Position numbers and translations under genes: made by a program. Source: Campylorhamphus procurvoides (lineage: Eukaryota > Chordata > Aves > Passeriformes > Dendrocolaptidae). From it: a stretch of DNA of 64,000 nt. The notes under the pieces are model-generated. The model was not told where the DNA came from. It did no database searches and saw nothing but the letters and a program-made list of their open reading frames with translations. Shown here piece after piece: positions 14,234-24,755 of the stretch. The stretch covers positions 277,980-341,979 of the forward strand of contig WBMV01009285.1 of assembly GCA_013396655.1 (NCBI GenBank), given 5' to 3'. Positions within the stretch are counted from its first letter, which is position 1. Every line of letters starts with the position of its first letter.

Positions 14234-17200
14234 TATTAAGAAAGGCTGCTTTTATACTATCTACCAGATTTTTCTTCTGTTTCTATCACCCTCTTTCCTA
14301 CAATTCTACAAACTGAATGGCAGCCAGAAAAATCAACTAAACTACTTTTCACTGAAAAATGAAAACAAAGCATCTGAGAAGTTTCATAATACAGTTCAAT
14401 TTCACTGTTCAATTATGCTGTTAAACACAAGCCCTATGACCACCTTTAAGAATTCACTAAACGTTTAAAAATGCACCTCTTAGAAGATACTATGAGAAAG
14501 AGCTTTCAGAAAGTTGCACTGTAGTACTGAATGAAACAGGAAATGAGGAACAAAGAAAGGAATTTCATAGATTCCAGATGTACTCTAACACCAGCTGGGA
14601 AACACAAGTAAGAATCAACTAAAGCCTTGTAAAAAACTACCACTAATTGTTTTCTTCTAGAGTTCTTGAACAAAAGTAAGTAGCTGTAAACAATTTGCAA
14701 ATAGAAATATTTTTAGATGAAATTGGAAACAGTAATAAAAATAAACTTCTTCCCCTCTCTCCTATTTTTAAAGAGTTTAAAACTCAGCCATCAGTGCCTC
14801 TGGTTTTTTTGAGCTGCTTTTTGTAAATGTAAGAACTCTGTAAAAGCAGCCATAACAGAAGCACAACTGTAAATAAAGTATTTCAAACTGTCAGGTTTCC
14901 AATACTTGCAATATTAAAGTTGAATGAAACTTGAAAGCAAGGAAAATAAAAAACAGTAAAGTTGATTTATACTGCACGCCTTCTGTACAACTGGAACTGA
15001 CTGGAATTTAAATTTGTAAATTGCTAAAACCAAGTTATCAGTCACTCAGAAACTTTCTTTTTATAGGTATAAATTAAAATTAACCACTTCAGGAAACAAA
15101 ATTCAAATACAAACAAGTTTAAATACCCTTCTGCTCCCTGTTTAACACAATGTCTCCAATGTTTCATCTTCCTTTTCTGAAACACAAACTCAGGCCTTTC
15201 AATGCAAACTCTTCTAAATGGATTTTGAAACTTCTGAGTAACAAGTTTAGCAACTGACAAGTATATTTCCTCCTAAAGTCACTGCGGAAGATGAAAAGAG
15301 AGCTTAAGAATGCATGTTATGGAACACAGATCTGTGTTAATAATTCTCCCTTCCCCTATTATCACAGAAATAGGTATTCTTCTGAACTTTAAGACTTTTC
15401 ATTAATTGGTTGCATGTGGCAGCACTGAGACACTTCATCCTATGTTCATCTACCTAACACCAGCATACAAAACTGCATTAATATTTATTAAAATTAAACA
15501 CTGCATCAAATACTACCCGTTCAAACCTACCAGTCACTCACAGATAAGTGAAATGCTTGCCCTCTTTCCCTCTCATCATACTAATCCATTTCAGTCAAGG
15601 GGGATGCACAATTACACACCCCAGCAGAAGGGAACAGCAAGGTTCAGTTGCAGGGCTGATGTAGGGACCTTTGTTTTGCCCCAGTGCCCCCTGAGAGGTA
15701 ATAACAGGCAAATGCACAAGTCCCTAGTCAAGGAGTAAAATAAGGTAAGACTTCAGAGGTCTGAAATGAAAACTGAACAGCAGAACTCTTAATCAACCTC
15801 AGAAGTCAGGCAGGTCACACCAGGCTACAAGTCTTTACACGGTTTGTGTTCTTTCCTCAAAAGACTTCAAAAATACAGATACACTACAATTTTTCCCTTT
15901 CAGACAGAAGAGAGGGAAAAAACCTCAAATACCTCAAACTTTCCACTAAATATTTAAAGCGTTTCACACTTGGCAATGATCCATTAAAATCTGAGAAAGG
16001 CAAACAAGGGAAAAATATTCCAGTTCTTCATAATTTTGAGGCTTCACATCTCATTTTCCAAAACTTTTCACCCAGAAAGTCTTCTATAGGAGGAAAACAA
16101 CATGTGAAGTTTCAGGGAAGTTGCTTCCTCTTGGTAGAGGTTAGGACGGGAGAGGAAGGAAGTTACATTTGTTTTGTTTTTACTCCAAAACAAAGCTTTT
16201 ATTTGGATCCTAAATTCAGTCAACAGTTCACTATGCTGAAGAAATCAGACACTGCTAAAGAACAGGTACTTCATAAGGTTTAGCAAATATTGGTAAAATC
16301 AGAAGGCAAGAGCTTGTCAGTCTACAACCAGCTTTTCAGTTTAATGAAATACAACCTGTTATTAACTCCGAGCTTGAGCTTTTCCTTGGTGTAACCACAA
16401 AACATATAAACCTCTGGTACTAGAAGGTTTAAAAGTACAGCATTAAGACATACTAGGGCACGCTTTCACTGCTAATATATCCCTTAGGTGATTTGCTCCC
16501 CAGAAGCATTAATAGCCGACTGGCACACACAAATACTAATCTGACATATTTGGCTGAGCATTTGTTGGTCTGATCAAGAGCAATACATCTCTTACAGTAT
16601 GCAGCAAAGATTAGTCTTGATTCTAGGCTTCTTGCTCTCGCAAGGGGTAACTAGGATTTATTCTTCAAACACATCCATTTGCAGAGCAAAGTGTCACAAC
16701 ATGACAGTGTTATTAAGTAGTCCTTAACAACTCAAAGTGGATTTTGCCTCATCCTTTCCCCACCACCTCTAAGAAAAAAATTGCTATACGAGGTACTCAG
16801 AGACTTAATTCAACTCTCACAGAAGCACAGCTATTGGCTTCAACAAAATTATTCACAATTTACACTCCTGTAATGGAGATCAGCCAGTTGCTGAAAAAGG
16901 ATAGAGGGAATACCCAAAGAATTTTAACCTGATGTATACTATCAAAGGTATTTTTGATGTGTTGTTTGGGGTTTTTTTAAATTGTATTTTCTAAATCTTA
17001 CTGTAGGCAACACCCTTCAGTGTTTGCATGAGGAAGTCTTCCCTATATAGAAGCATCAGTGCAATAAATGGCTTCATATGATAACAGAGTGTTTGACAGC
17101 ATCCTGCATCAGTAGATATCCTGGGGTGATGCAAAGAAATAGGGAGTTCTGTTTAAGCATAAACATGATAACATTAGGTGCCTCAGGTTTGGAAGACAAG

Positions 17201-19077
17201 TGTGATGGAGAAGATGGGGCAGCACATATGAGTATTACTCGTTAATACCAAGTAAAATACCCAAACTTTCATAAGCAGCTAAGGCTCCCGAACTGACTAT
17301 GAGATTCAAATAGTTCTCAGGTGGAAGGTCAGAGGCATAGATATATTAGCTTGTCATATTATCCTCTTGCTGGTCTCACTGGAGTTTTAACATTTGTTCT
17401 CCAGAGCAGCTGACCAAGCCAGTGTGTATCAGCAGCTAACAAACTCAGCACCACCAAGAAAACACATACTAAGGAAGGGGAGTGGACTGAAGAGCGTAGA
17501 AAGATTCAAGCAGTCTCATGACACTGCCAGTAGAAAGACATGAAAGCAGGGGATGCACCTGCTGTCCCTCCATCTGATTTCCCACACACTCACACTTCCA
17601 GTCAAGTTCCTGATACTTGTCCACAGACAGCTCTGACATTCGCCTGAGTACACACACTCAGCTCACTAAAATGGAAGAAAACAAAGTCTGATAGGAAAAA
17701 TAAGTTGCATTCTTTGGGCCCGCTTTGCAAATTGGACTGGTTTTTTTTTCTGCAAGCAGAGGAGCATCAGTCAACAGCGGGTGTGCAAAGAGCATTTCAT
17801 ACCAGGGAGCAAGAGATGGGGAAGGGGGAAAGACAAGACCTGCCTTTTCAGCAGTAACAAGCTACTAATTTGTGTCAGCATATCATGATATCATGCCTTT
17901 AACTGCAGCTATGAGAACAGAATCACAAAGAAACGTGCAAAGCTCGGAGAAGAACAGCATCAGCCTGTAAAGGGACATAAAAACTGAGGAAGATAAGCTA
18001 ATATTGGTATATAAGTAACACAGTAATTTCAGAAAGAGATATTTGGTTTCAATTATAATAAAGTTTTTTAAAAAGCAAAAAAAGTCACACAAAAAAACAC
18101 CAACCAGTCTGAAGAGTAATTCAATGCAATGAAAAGTTTTCAAACGCATTTAATGGAAAACTGCAAAGTTAAGATATCCAGCACTTACATAATGCCCTCA
18201 TATAAGAGCTTTTGGTATTCTGACCAAAAGCAGATAATCACCTCCATGAAGAGACAAGAAAGTACTTATTTCTCATGAGAGAGATCAAATAACACTTTTT
18301 TCAAGCATACTAATTCTAAATGAGGATAAAGAACGTAGAAAGTTTGCTTACTGACATCAGAGGCTCTGAGCAGATCCGTTCAACACTTTCACTCCCGTCA
18401 ATTTACCTCTACACACTATAAAAACCAAAACATGTTGTATTCCACTCATATGAATCCTTCTCTAATTACAAGAAAGCAAGGCTATGAATAATTTGATGTC
18501 AGGCTGGCAGTCCTGAATACCAGTATCTCCTGTTTCTTCAAAACTAAGTTCACTGAAGCATTCACTACTGCTGCCTCCATTTCCTTCTCTCACTTGCAGA
18601 GACTATGCTTTAGTCTCCATTTTTGCTTCAGCCACGGCTGTTCCTGACAGCCCACAAACAGCCACAGCACTCCTCTTCTAGAAATAGCACTGGTCCCACA
18701 ACTTTTCCATTCAGCACACTGAACACAAGTTGGTCAGAACACAACCACGCCAAATCTAGCAGAGTTTGAATTACTGAACCAGCAGTGCACAATCTGCATA
18801 ATCTATTCCACACCCTCTATAGCCTGTGAGACTCAAGCCTTAAAAAGCATTGCAGTCAATCAATAAGAACATAAGATTCACTTTATTTTACCTATGCAAC
18901 ATCAGTTTAAGCTGTATTTGTTAACTTTTTAATGTGAAGAAGTGATCTTGAGAAGTCTTGAATATATTCATGGTGAGATATAAACAACTTTTCTTCCTTC
19001 CTTTACTTGCTGGTTAAAAACACCAGAAAAAATACTTATAAGACACATTTTACATTTCCTAAATAATAATTTTCTAG

Positions 19078-19092
19078 TATATATATATATAT
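19078..19092. repeat. (TA)n microsatellite, 7.5 units
   Basis: Uninterrupted alternating TA in intron 1, next to TCTCCATATAGAGA. Confidence 0.9.
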
Positions 19093-21789
19093 CTCCATAT
19101 AGAGAAAAGTACCTGAGAAAAATTCTCTCATTCTAAAAATACCTATTCAACAACCTTTTGCCCCATTTAAATGGGGATAAATCCTTTTACAGTATTATGC
19201 AGTGAACATATTTAGTCGTAATTACTTCTACAAGTAACCACTTAAGACAAGGCACTAAATCCCAGCAGACAATATTAAAAGGAACATCTTCTCATGGCAA
19301 AATGTATTTCCCTGAATAACCTTAGCATTATTAGACTTAAGGGAAACATTAACTTTATAGGAGACAAGACAGCTGCTTCTTACCCTTAGAAATGCAGAGA
19401 CATCTCTTGAAAATTTATTCTGTATCAAGTTGAATAGTGGAAGGCTGTAAATAGCTGCTCTTGGCAACTGACCTGCTTAAATACTACTAAACTAACACTT
19501 AGGCAAATACTCTTCCTGACTTTACCCAAGACTCTCAGTTTCACAAAGAAAAGCTCAGTTGCTTTCACAATGTCTTAAAATACATAGCTCTGCATGAATT
19601 AATAAAGAAGGCACAGCAAAAAAACAGAGGCAGAGACGTGGCACACCTACAGACCAACCACCCTCGTCTTGTCATCTGGACATAAACAAGGTTTTACAGT
19701 TCCCAGAAAAACATTGTATGTAGAGCAATGATCTACATCAGGTAGTAGCCAACTTTTATAACAAAAATTTCACCACTTCAATGGTTCTGATCACACTTAG
19801 CATAAGGATAGACAATGCTGCTGGAATTCCCACATTTTAGACTAAGACTTCAACACCTTGTAACATCAAAGGGCCCATCCCTGACCCTTTCTAAAGATGA
19901 TAAAAAAAATCTTTAGAAGTTTATGTCTTAAATTGCAACAAGCCCTCACAGTGTACATGTGAACCACTATTACCCGTGAGGTCAACAGAATTACGGTCAA
20001 ATGATCCTCCTCATTATATTATGACCCCTTGTAACCTCAGTGTGCAGTGTCCTCCTGTCCCAATTATTCTTTCAGAACTAATGGACTGCTTAACCTCTGT
20101 AACAAGCCCTACAGCCACGAGAAAAAATACTACCTTGGAGCTGAGCCTAATACTCCTAAGTACAAGTATTAGATTTCAGGGACATGAAAAGCTAGATATT
20201 TTAAACTGAAAATTCACAAATGAGCTGTTCCTTTAGATTTATCAAGAATAAACAATTTCACTAAGTAAAACCTGCCAGAAGGTTCTCTACTAGCCAGCAT
20301 ACAGCTTTTAACAGCAGAAATGCTGAATACGCGTTTTTATTTTTTCAACTGAAAGTTTAACAGTTGATGCCATTTAAGGAGAAAAAAGTGGCAATTAAGT
20401 AGAGCATATTTATTAAATATTAACAGTACAACAAAAGTCATGTTGTCAAGCAGAAGGACTCTCTTTGTAGTTTTTCCAGCCAATCATCTGCCATAGAGCC
20501 TTATGCTGTTTCCTTTCAGGTTTTGAAACACTGACTCATGGAAATATCAGCACTGCACACTTCCTCAAAGTGGCAATCTTATAGGAAGTGTTTGTTTAGT
20601 CTTACATGACACATTGTTTTGTTTATGCATAAGGGATTCCGGTAAAAATAATTTTCAATGAAGGAAAAAAAGACAAAAGCACAGTTATGGGAAGCCAAAA
20701 TAAATCAATTTCAAATAGACATTTGAACAGCACACTAATTACCACAACTACTCTTTTCTCCCTACTGTACATTACTTCCTTGCAATAGCCATGAGCAGAA
20801 GTACCCAGACATTGAGTTCTTTCAATTCAACTAACCACAAAAGAAACTGGACAAGAGGTAGCACAGTAACAATTCCTCTTGACACTGCTACCCACACTGA
20901 CAGAGTTTGTGTTGTTGCTCCACAGCTTCAGTATCTCAATGAGACATCTTTTGAAAGTGGCACACCACTGCCAGTACAACTGAATGAGGCAAACATGGGT
21001 TTCTACGAAGCTCAATGCTTCGCATTTTCAAAAGATGAAAGAGATGGCTCAAGCCAAATCCAAGCATGAATAGAAACAACGCTCCCTAGAACAGGGAAGC
21101 ATTTAAGAGATCCAGAATATAATTACCTACCTAATTAAATATGGCTGATTCCATGCAACCCATGAGTCTCAAAAGAACAAGTTACACTAGCAGTAGAAAA
21201 TGCCTTCATTTACCTGCAGCTTCTTGGAAATACAGGATAAGCCAGCCACAGCAACACATTACATCAGGGCATTGAAATATCTCTAGGCTACAGATGCTTT
21301 GCGCAGATGGAAGCCTCCCAACTGCATCAGCCTCTCCATCAAGAAAGGCATGCCAACACAGGCATCCCACTCTGTGTTTGCAGTGATTCCTCGATGCATC
21401 AACCTGACATTTCATCTAAGGCACACTTGTATATCAGTGTCCCTATTCATGATTTGCCAGCAAAGGTGCTATGGAAAAGGAAATGTCTTATCAGATCAAA
21501 CACAGAATATTTTAGAGTCAGAGATCAGTCAGAGCTTGGCCATGAAACAAGTTCCCAAAAACCAGAACTGACCGCCTCTACAGCATGATAAATCAATGCA
21601 AATCAAGGTGGGAAATGACTTATCCCTTTGTACTCAAATAACTCGTCCCTTGAACCATTAAAACATTCAAAAACTCCTGTCACTAGAAAAGAGAGAAAGT
21701 TACAAGATACCAGTGAACGGGAACTGCTATAAGACAAATTCACTCTCAGGAATAGCTGATAAAAGTAGTGTCTCTCCAGTGTTCACCAT

Positions 21790-22060
21790 CTTTTCAGTGG
21801 TGCCCAGCAAGGGGAGGAGGAACAGTCAACTGAAACACCAGAAGTTCCACCTCCACATGAGAAAGAACTTCATGCTGAGGGTGGCAGAGCACTGGAACAC
21901 AACAGGGAGGTCGTGCAGTCTCCTTCTCTAAAAACATTCAAAACCCATCTCAGTGAGTTTCTGTGTAAACTGGTCTAGGCGACACTGCCTCAGAACTGGG
22001 GTTGGACTAGATGATCTCCAGAGGTCCCTTCCAACCCTAACAACTCCATGATTCCATGAT
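21790..22060 (+). mobile_element. CR1 LINE fragment, 3' end, plus strand
   Basis: This is a CR1 3' segment. It opens with TTTTCAGTGGTGCCCAGCAA, passes through a reading MRKNFMLRVAEHWN (the last coding part before the CR1 3' UTR), and ends GGTTGGACTAGATGATCTCC, AGGTCCCTTCCAACCC and CATGATTCCATGAT. It is 5' truncated and lies antisense to RASA3 within intron 1. Confidence 0.93.
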
Positions 22061-22245
22061 CCTCCTTCAGATCCACTCACAGGATTTTGTGCAGCAAGCC
22101 TGCAAGCCTCCATATACTATTTCTTAAAGGTTAGGACTGCTAGATTACGAATACTCCCTCAACCCATGACAGCAATCCTGAACCTTCCCATTTTTCTCAC
22201 AAATTCCACCAGAGACAGCCAGCTAACAGAAACCCATCTAACTTT

Positions 22246-22500
22246 GTGACTCGAACCGCAGAACCCAGCGCTCCAGCCAGTGTCCCCTTCCTGGGACACT
22301 CCCCACGGACACGATCCCGCAGCTCGTCCCGCACAGAGCTGCCCACGAGGCCAAAGGGAAGGAAGCACCCTTTGGTCTGCCAGGGATGCAGCCGGATAAC
22401 GGCTTCTTCTTCTCACTATCCATGCTGGAAAGCACAGGCATCCTTGCTGCAGTACTGCAGGAATCACATGCTCAGCTCCGACGGGGGCTCTGACAACTGA
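22246..22500. other. CpG-containing block inside intron 1, 1.2 kb from exon 1
   Basis: This block has many more CpGs than the rest of the intron (for example ACACGATCCCGCAGCTCGTC) and stays open over 84 codons on plus and 119 codons on minus. Neither peptide is recognised. A perfect 8-bp inverted repeat (AGTGTCCC / GGGACACT) lies at 22279-22300. It may be a satellite of the promoter CpG island, an intronic enhancer or a remnant of an older element. Confidence 0.4.
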
Positions 22501-23584
22501 AGTCGACAGCAACTTCATGAGATTAATCTCAAGACTTTTGCTGCTGTTATTATCTTTGATCTCTTCGGTGATTCAAAGAAATTCCCACACTCTCGTGACT
22601 TCAACCGTTTAGACATAACATCATTGCTGTTTTGTTCTTAAAAAAAACCCCAAACATCCTACCCAAGAGTCATCATCCTATACGTGAGATGTATTCTTAC
22701 TGCTTTTACTAAAAATCACCAGATAGGAACTTGCAAGAGCATCGCTGAATGTGTCTGGATTTCTCCCTTGTGAAAAGACCTTTTTTTCGCCGCTTCCCTC
22801 CTTTGAAAAGGGCCAGAGAACAAGTCCCCAACCATACTTTGCTGTCTTACTGAATCTGGTCTTTTCTGAGGTATAGAAGGACACAGAATGAACACGTAAA
22901 ATTTTATCATATAAGCTAAAAACTAACTCTTAATATCTGCTATCACTAAACTACCTGCAGACAATTAAAGAGGAAACGATCCTAGCAATGGTCTCTTTGA
23001 AATGCTAATGCCACTATCCGATAATGGGATTTCCTATGTGATCTCACGTTTCAGTTTTATCCAACACGACAACTGGTGGTGTCTGCACACTCGCTTTCGA
23101 GCGCAGGGACGTGCAAAGGGGGTCTTCCAGGAGCTTTATTGGGAAGCCACAAGCCCTCGGTGCCCACGGCCGGAGCCGGGCGCTGGATCTGGCCGCTTCC
23201 CACGGATCCCATCTCGGGCAGGGACCGACCGTCTTACGGAAACGAGGGATTTCCCTCCCCGCCGGCACACTCAGAACTCGACCAGGGAGAGTTTAATCCG
23301 CCCGCTGACATCTGTCGTGCACTTTCTAATGATGCGGTTTGGAACCCGATCAACAGCGGGAGGCAGCGGGAGCAGCCCCTGCCCGCCCCGCACCCCGGGG
23401 CACCGATCCTGCCCGCGGTGCTTCGGGGCCGGCTCCGCACCGCACCGGCACACAGCCATCACACTCGGGGGCCGCCTTCAAACTTCCAGCGCCCAGCTTG
23501 GCAACCAAAAGAAAATTAAAAAAAAAAAAGGGAAAAGAACAGAAAACACAACCCAACCGAAAAACCCGCGAAATCCCGCGCTGT

Positions 23585-23628
23585 CCGGAGTCCCGCACAG
23601 CACCGCCCGGAGTCCCGCACAGCACCGC
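23585..23628. repeat. Perfect 22-bp tandem duplication just inside intron 1
   Basis: Two identical 22-bp copies (23585-23606 and 23607-23628; unit starts CCGGAGTCCCGCACAG and ends CACCGC) lie 17 bases inside the intron from the splice donor. A third copy begins (CCGG) and breaks off. This looks like a recent slippage duplication in GC-rich DNA. Confidence 0.9.
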
Positions 23629-23645
23629 CCGGCCCGCGCCCTCAC

Positions 23646-23700
23646 CGATTTTAATCCTGACGCTCTGGAAGACCCGCAGCCCCTCTTCCTCCACCGCCAT
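23646..23700 (-). CDS. RASA3: RASA3 first coding exon (Ras GTPase-activating protein 3), partial gene
   Basis: Read on the minus strand from 23700, the sequence encodes MAVEEEGLRVFQSVRIKIG. This is the conserved N-terminus of RASA3 (GAP1 family), the first beta strand of its C2A domain; it differs clearly from the longer N-terminus of the paralogue RASA2. The start is well supported: the context is ACC-ATG-G, and an in-frame TGA lies nine codons upstream (23725-23727). No other ATG lies between the start and the assembly gap. After ATC and the first G of a Gly codon comes GTGAGG, a strong splice donor at 23645, so the exon ends in phase 1. From family knowledge, the full protein has two C2 domains, a RasGAP domain and a PH/Btk domain. 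It acts at the plasma membrane, where phosphoinositides hold it, and turns off Ras and Rap1. Only the first ~18 codons are here; the rest lies off the left edge. Confidence 0.93.
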
Positions 23701-23890
23701 GGTGCTGCCGCCGCCGCCTGGCGCTCAGCAGCGCTCGAGCCCCGCCGCCGCGGAGACGCAGGGGCCGGGCAGCAGGAGGCGGGCGGGATGCTCCGCCGGA
23801 CGGGAGAGCGGCAGAGCGGGAGGGCTGCTCGGGACGCGCCGCCACCGGGCAGGAGCGAGCGGGGCACGGAGCGAGCAGCGGAGCCCAGCG

Positions 23891-23942
23891 NNNNNNNNNN
23901 NNNNNNNNNNNNNNNNNNNNNNNNNNNNNNNNNNNNNNNNNN
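23891..23942. other. Assembly gap of 52 N bases
   Basis: There are 52 undetermined bases between the GC-rich 5' UTR side (ending GAGCCCAGCG) and the first unit of the 52-bp repeat. The gap length equals one repeat period exactly. Open frames that appear to span it are artefacts. Confidence 0.99.
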
Positions 23943-24098
23943 CATCGCGACATGGCAGCATCGGCACCGCCACATCGCGACATGGGCACCGCCGCATCGC
24001 GACATGGCAGCATCGGCACCGCCGCGTCGCGACATGGGCACCGCCACATCCCAACATAGCGACGTGGGCACCGCCGCATCGCGACATGGGCACCAGCG
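23943..24098. repeat. Three-copy 52-bp compound minisatellite in the RASA3 promoter
   Basis: The array is exactly three 52-bp units: 23943-23994, 23995-24046 and 24047-24098. Each unit is a 30-bp part followed by a 22-bp part. Both parts begin with CATCGCGACATGG or a close variant and end in GGCACCGCC plus one base; the 30-mer has an extra eight bases in the middle (CAGCATCG-like). The first two units are nearly identical. The third is diverged in its 30-mer (CATCCCAACATAGCGACG) and ends in an altered 22-mer. The alternating 30/22 pattern makes it a small higher-order repeat. It abuts the assembly gap on its left. Confidence 0.9.
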
Positions 24099-24726
24099 CC
24101 ACGCTGCCCCCGCAGCCCCCCCTCCGCCGGGACCCCCGCGGGCAGGGCTCGGGCTGACGGGCGCCGTGTCCCCGCTCCAGTGCCGGGAGCAGCCGCTGGC
24201 GTGGCGAGAGGGAGGGACGTGCAAGCCCTGTTTCCCACAGAGCCATAAAGAGAGGGCACTGTCAATGGCCCAGGTTGAAAGCCATTCATTAGCGGGGAAA
24301 AGAAGTGCCGTATTAAACAAACCAGCCCGCCCGGGCGCTGAGAGCAGACCAGTCTGCTGGCTCCATCTGATCAGCGGCAAAGCTGCCTCTACCTGATTGA
24401 ACGGGAAGAGCAGGGAATTCAGATTTCAGACTGGCATGACTACACGTTAAACAGCGAGAAACAGGACCTGTGTCGGTGTTCAGTACCAAACTTTGTGTCT
24501 TGTAAAGGCAGTAATTGAAATACTTCTTCCCTAAAGAGCTGGCAATAACAGAGCACAAAGTTCAGTGGAGGTCTACACATTACATTAGCTCAAAAACTAA
24601 AAGATCTAATTACCTTTGGTGCAGTCACAACTCCCCAGAGGAGGTTTGGAACATCCCTATGCAGAACAGCCGAGGCACATGACAGCCCAGCATGTCGGAG
24701 AAGCACAACAAAATGTCCTTTTTCAG

Positions 24727-24755
24727 CCCTGCAGACAAACAAACAAACAAAAAAG
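24727..24755. repeat. (CAAA)n short tandem repeat
   Basis: GACAAACAAACAAACAAAAAA followed by GGGGGAGAGAGAG (broken here after the A run): four to five CAAA units then an AG stretch. Confidence 0.8.

Larger units (their letters stand above)
1..23645 (-). other. RASA3: RASA3 intron 1 (partial; continues beyond the left edge)
   Basis: Everything left of the donor at 23645 is intron 1 by inference. I looked on the minus strand for the next RASA3 exon (the C2A segment with the conserved CYCTVNLDQEEVF reading) and did not find it, so the intron is longer than 23.6 kb. The sequence is AT-rich and unique-looking. Visible items are a plus-strand CR1 fragment (21790-22060), a CpG-containing block (22246-22500), simple repeats and small inverted repeats. 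Open frames here (up to 145 codons, at 15846-16283) have no recognisable domain and no splice context. I found no nested gene. Confidence 0.8.
23090..24240 (-). promoter_or_regulatory. RASA3: CpG island: RASA3 promoter and 5' UTR
   Basis: This is the only large block that is both GC-rich and dense in CpG; the flanks on both sides are AT-rich and CpG-poor. It surrounds the first coding exon, with most of the GC-rich DNA upstream on the minus strand, as expected of a CpG-island promoter. GC boxes are visible (for example the GGCGGGCGGG run near 23776), and no convincing TATA box is seen near the gene start. The probable 5' UTR (from 23701 up to about the gap at 23891) is rich in GGC/GCC triplets and has no upstream ATG. 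The start of transcription cannot be fixed from the sequence and may fall in or near the 52-base gap. I see no divergent first exon on the plus strand that I can support. Confidence 0.85.

Noticed and set aside
22240..22320. tRNA-like T-arm (GGTTCGAGTC on the minus strand)
   Set aside because: The T stem does not pair, and no acceptor stem, D arm or anticodon arm can be built around it.
24160..24260. Possible divergent first exon or splice acceptor (TTTCCCACAG) on the plus strand next to the RASA3 promoter
   Set aside because: There is no matching donor, no coding frame that can be recognised, and nothing distinguishing it from chance.
23002..24396. Long open frames of 464, 300, 272, 212 and 173 codons on both strands
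   Set aside because: They lie in the CpG island, where stop codons are scarce, and cross the 52-base gap and the tandem repeat. They do not match RASA3 or any protein I know; only the 23646-23700 minus-strand exon is real.
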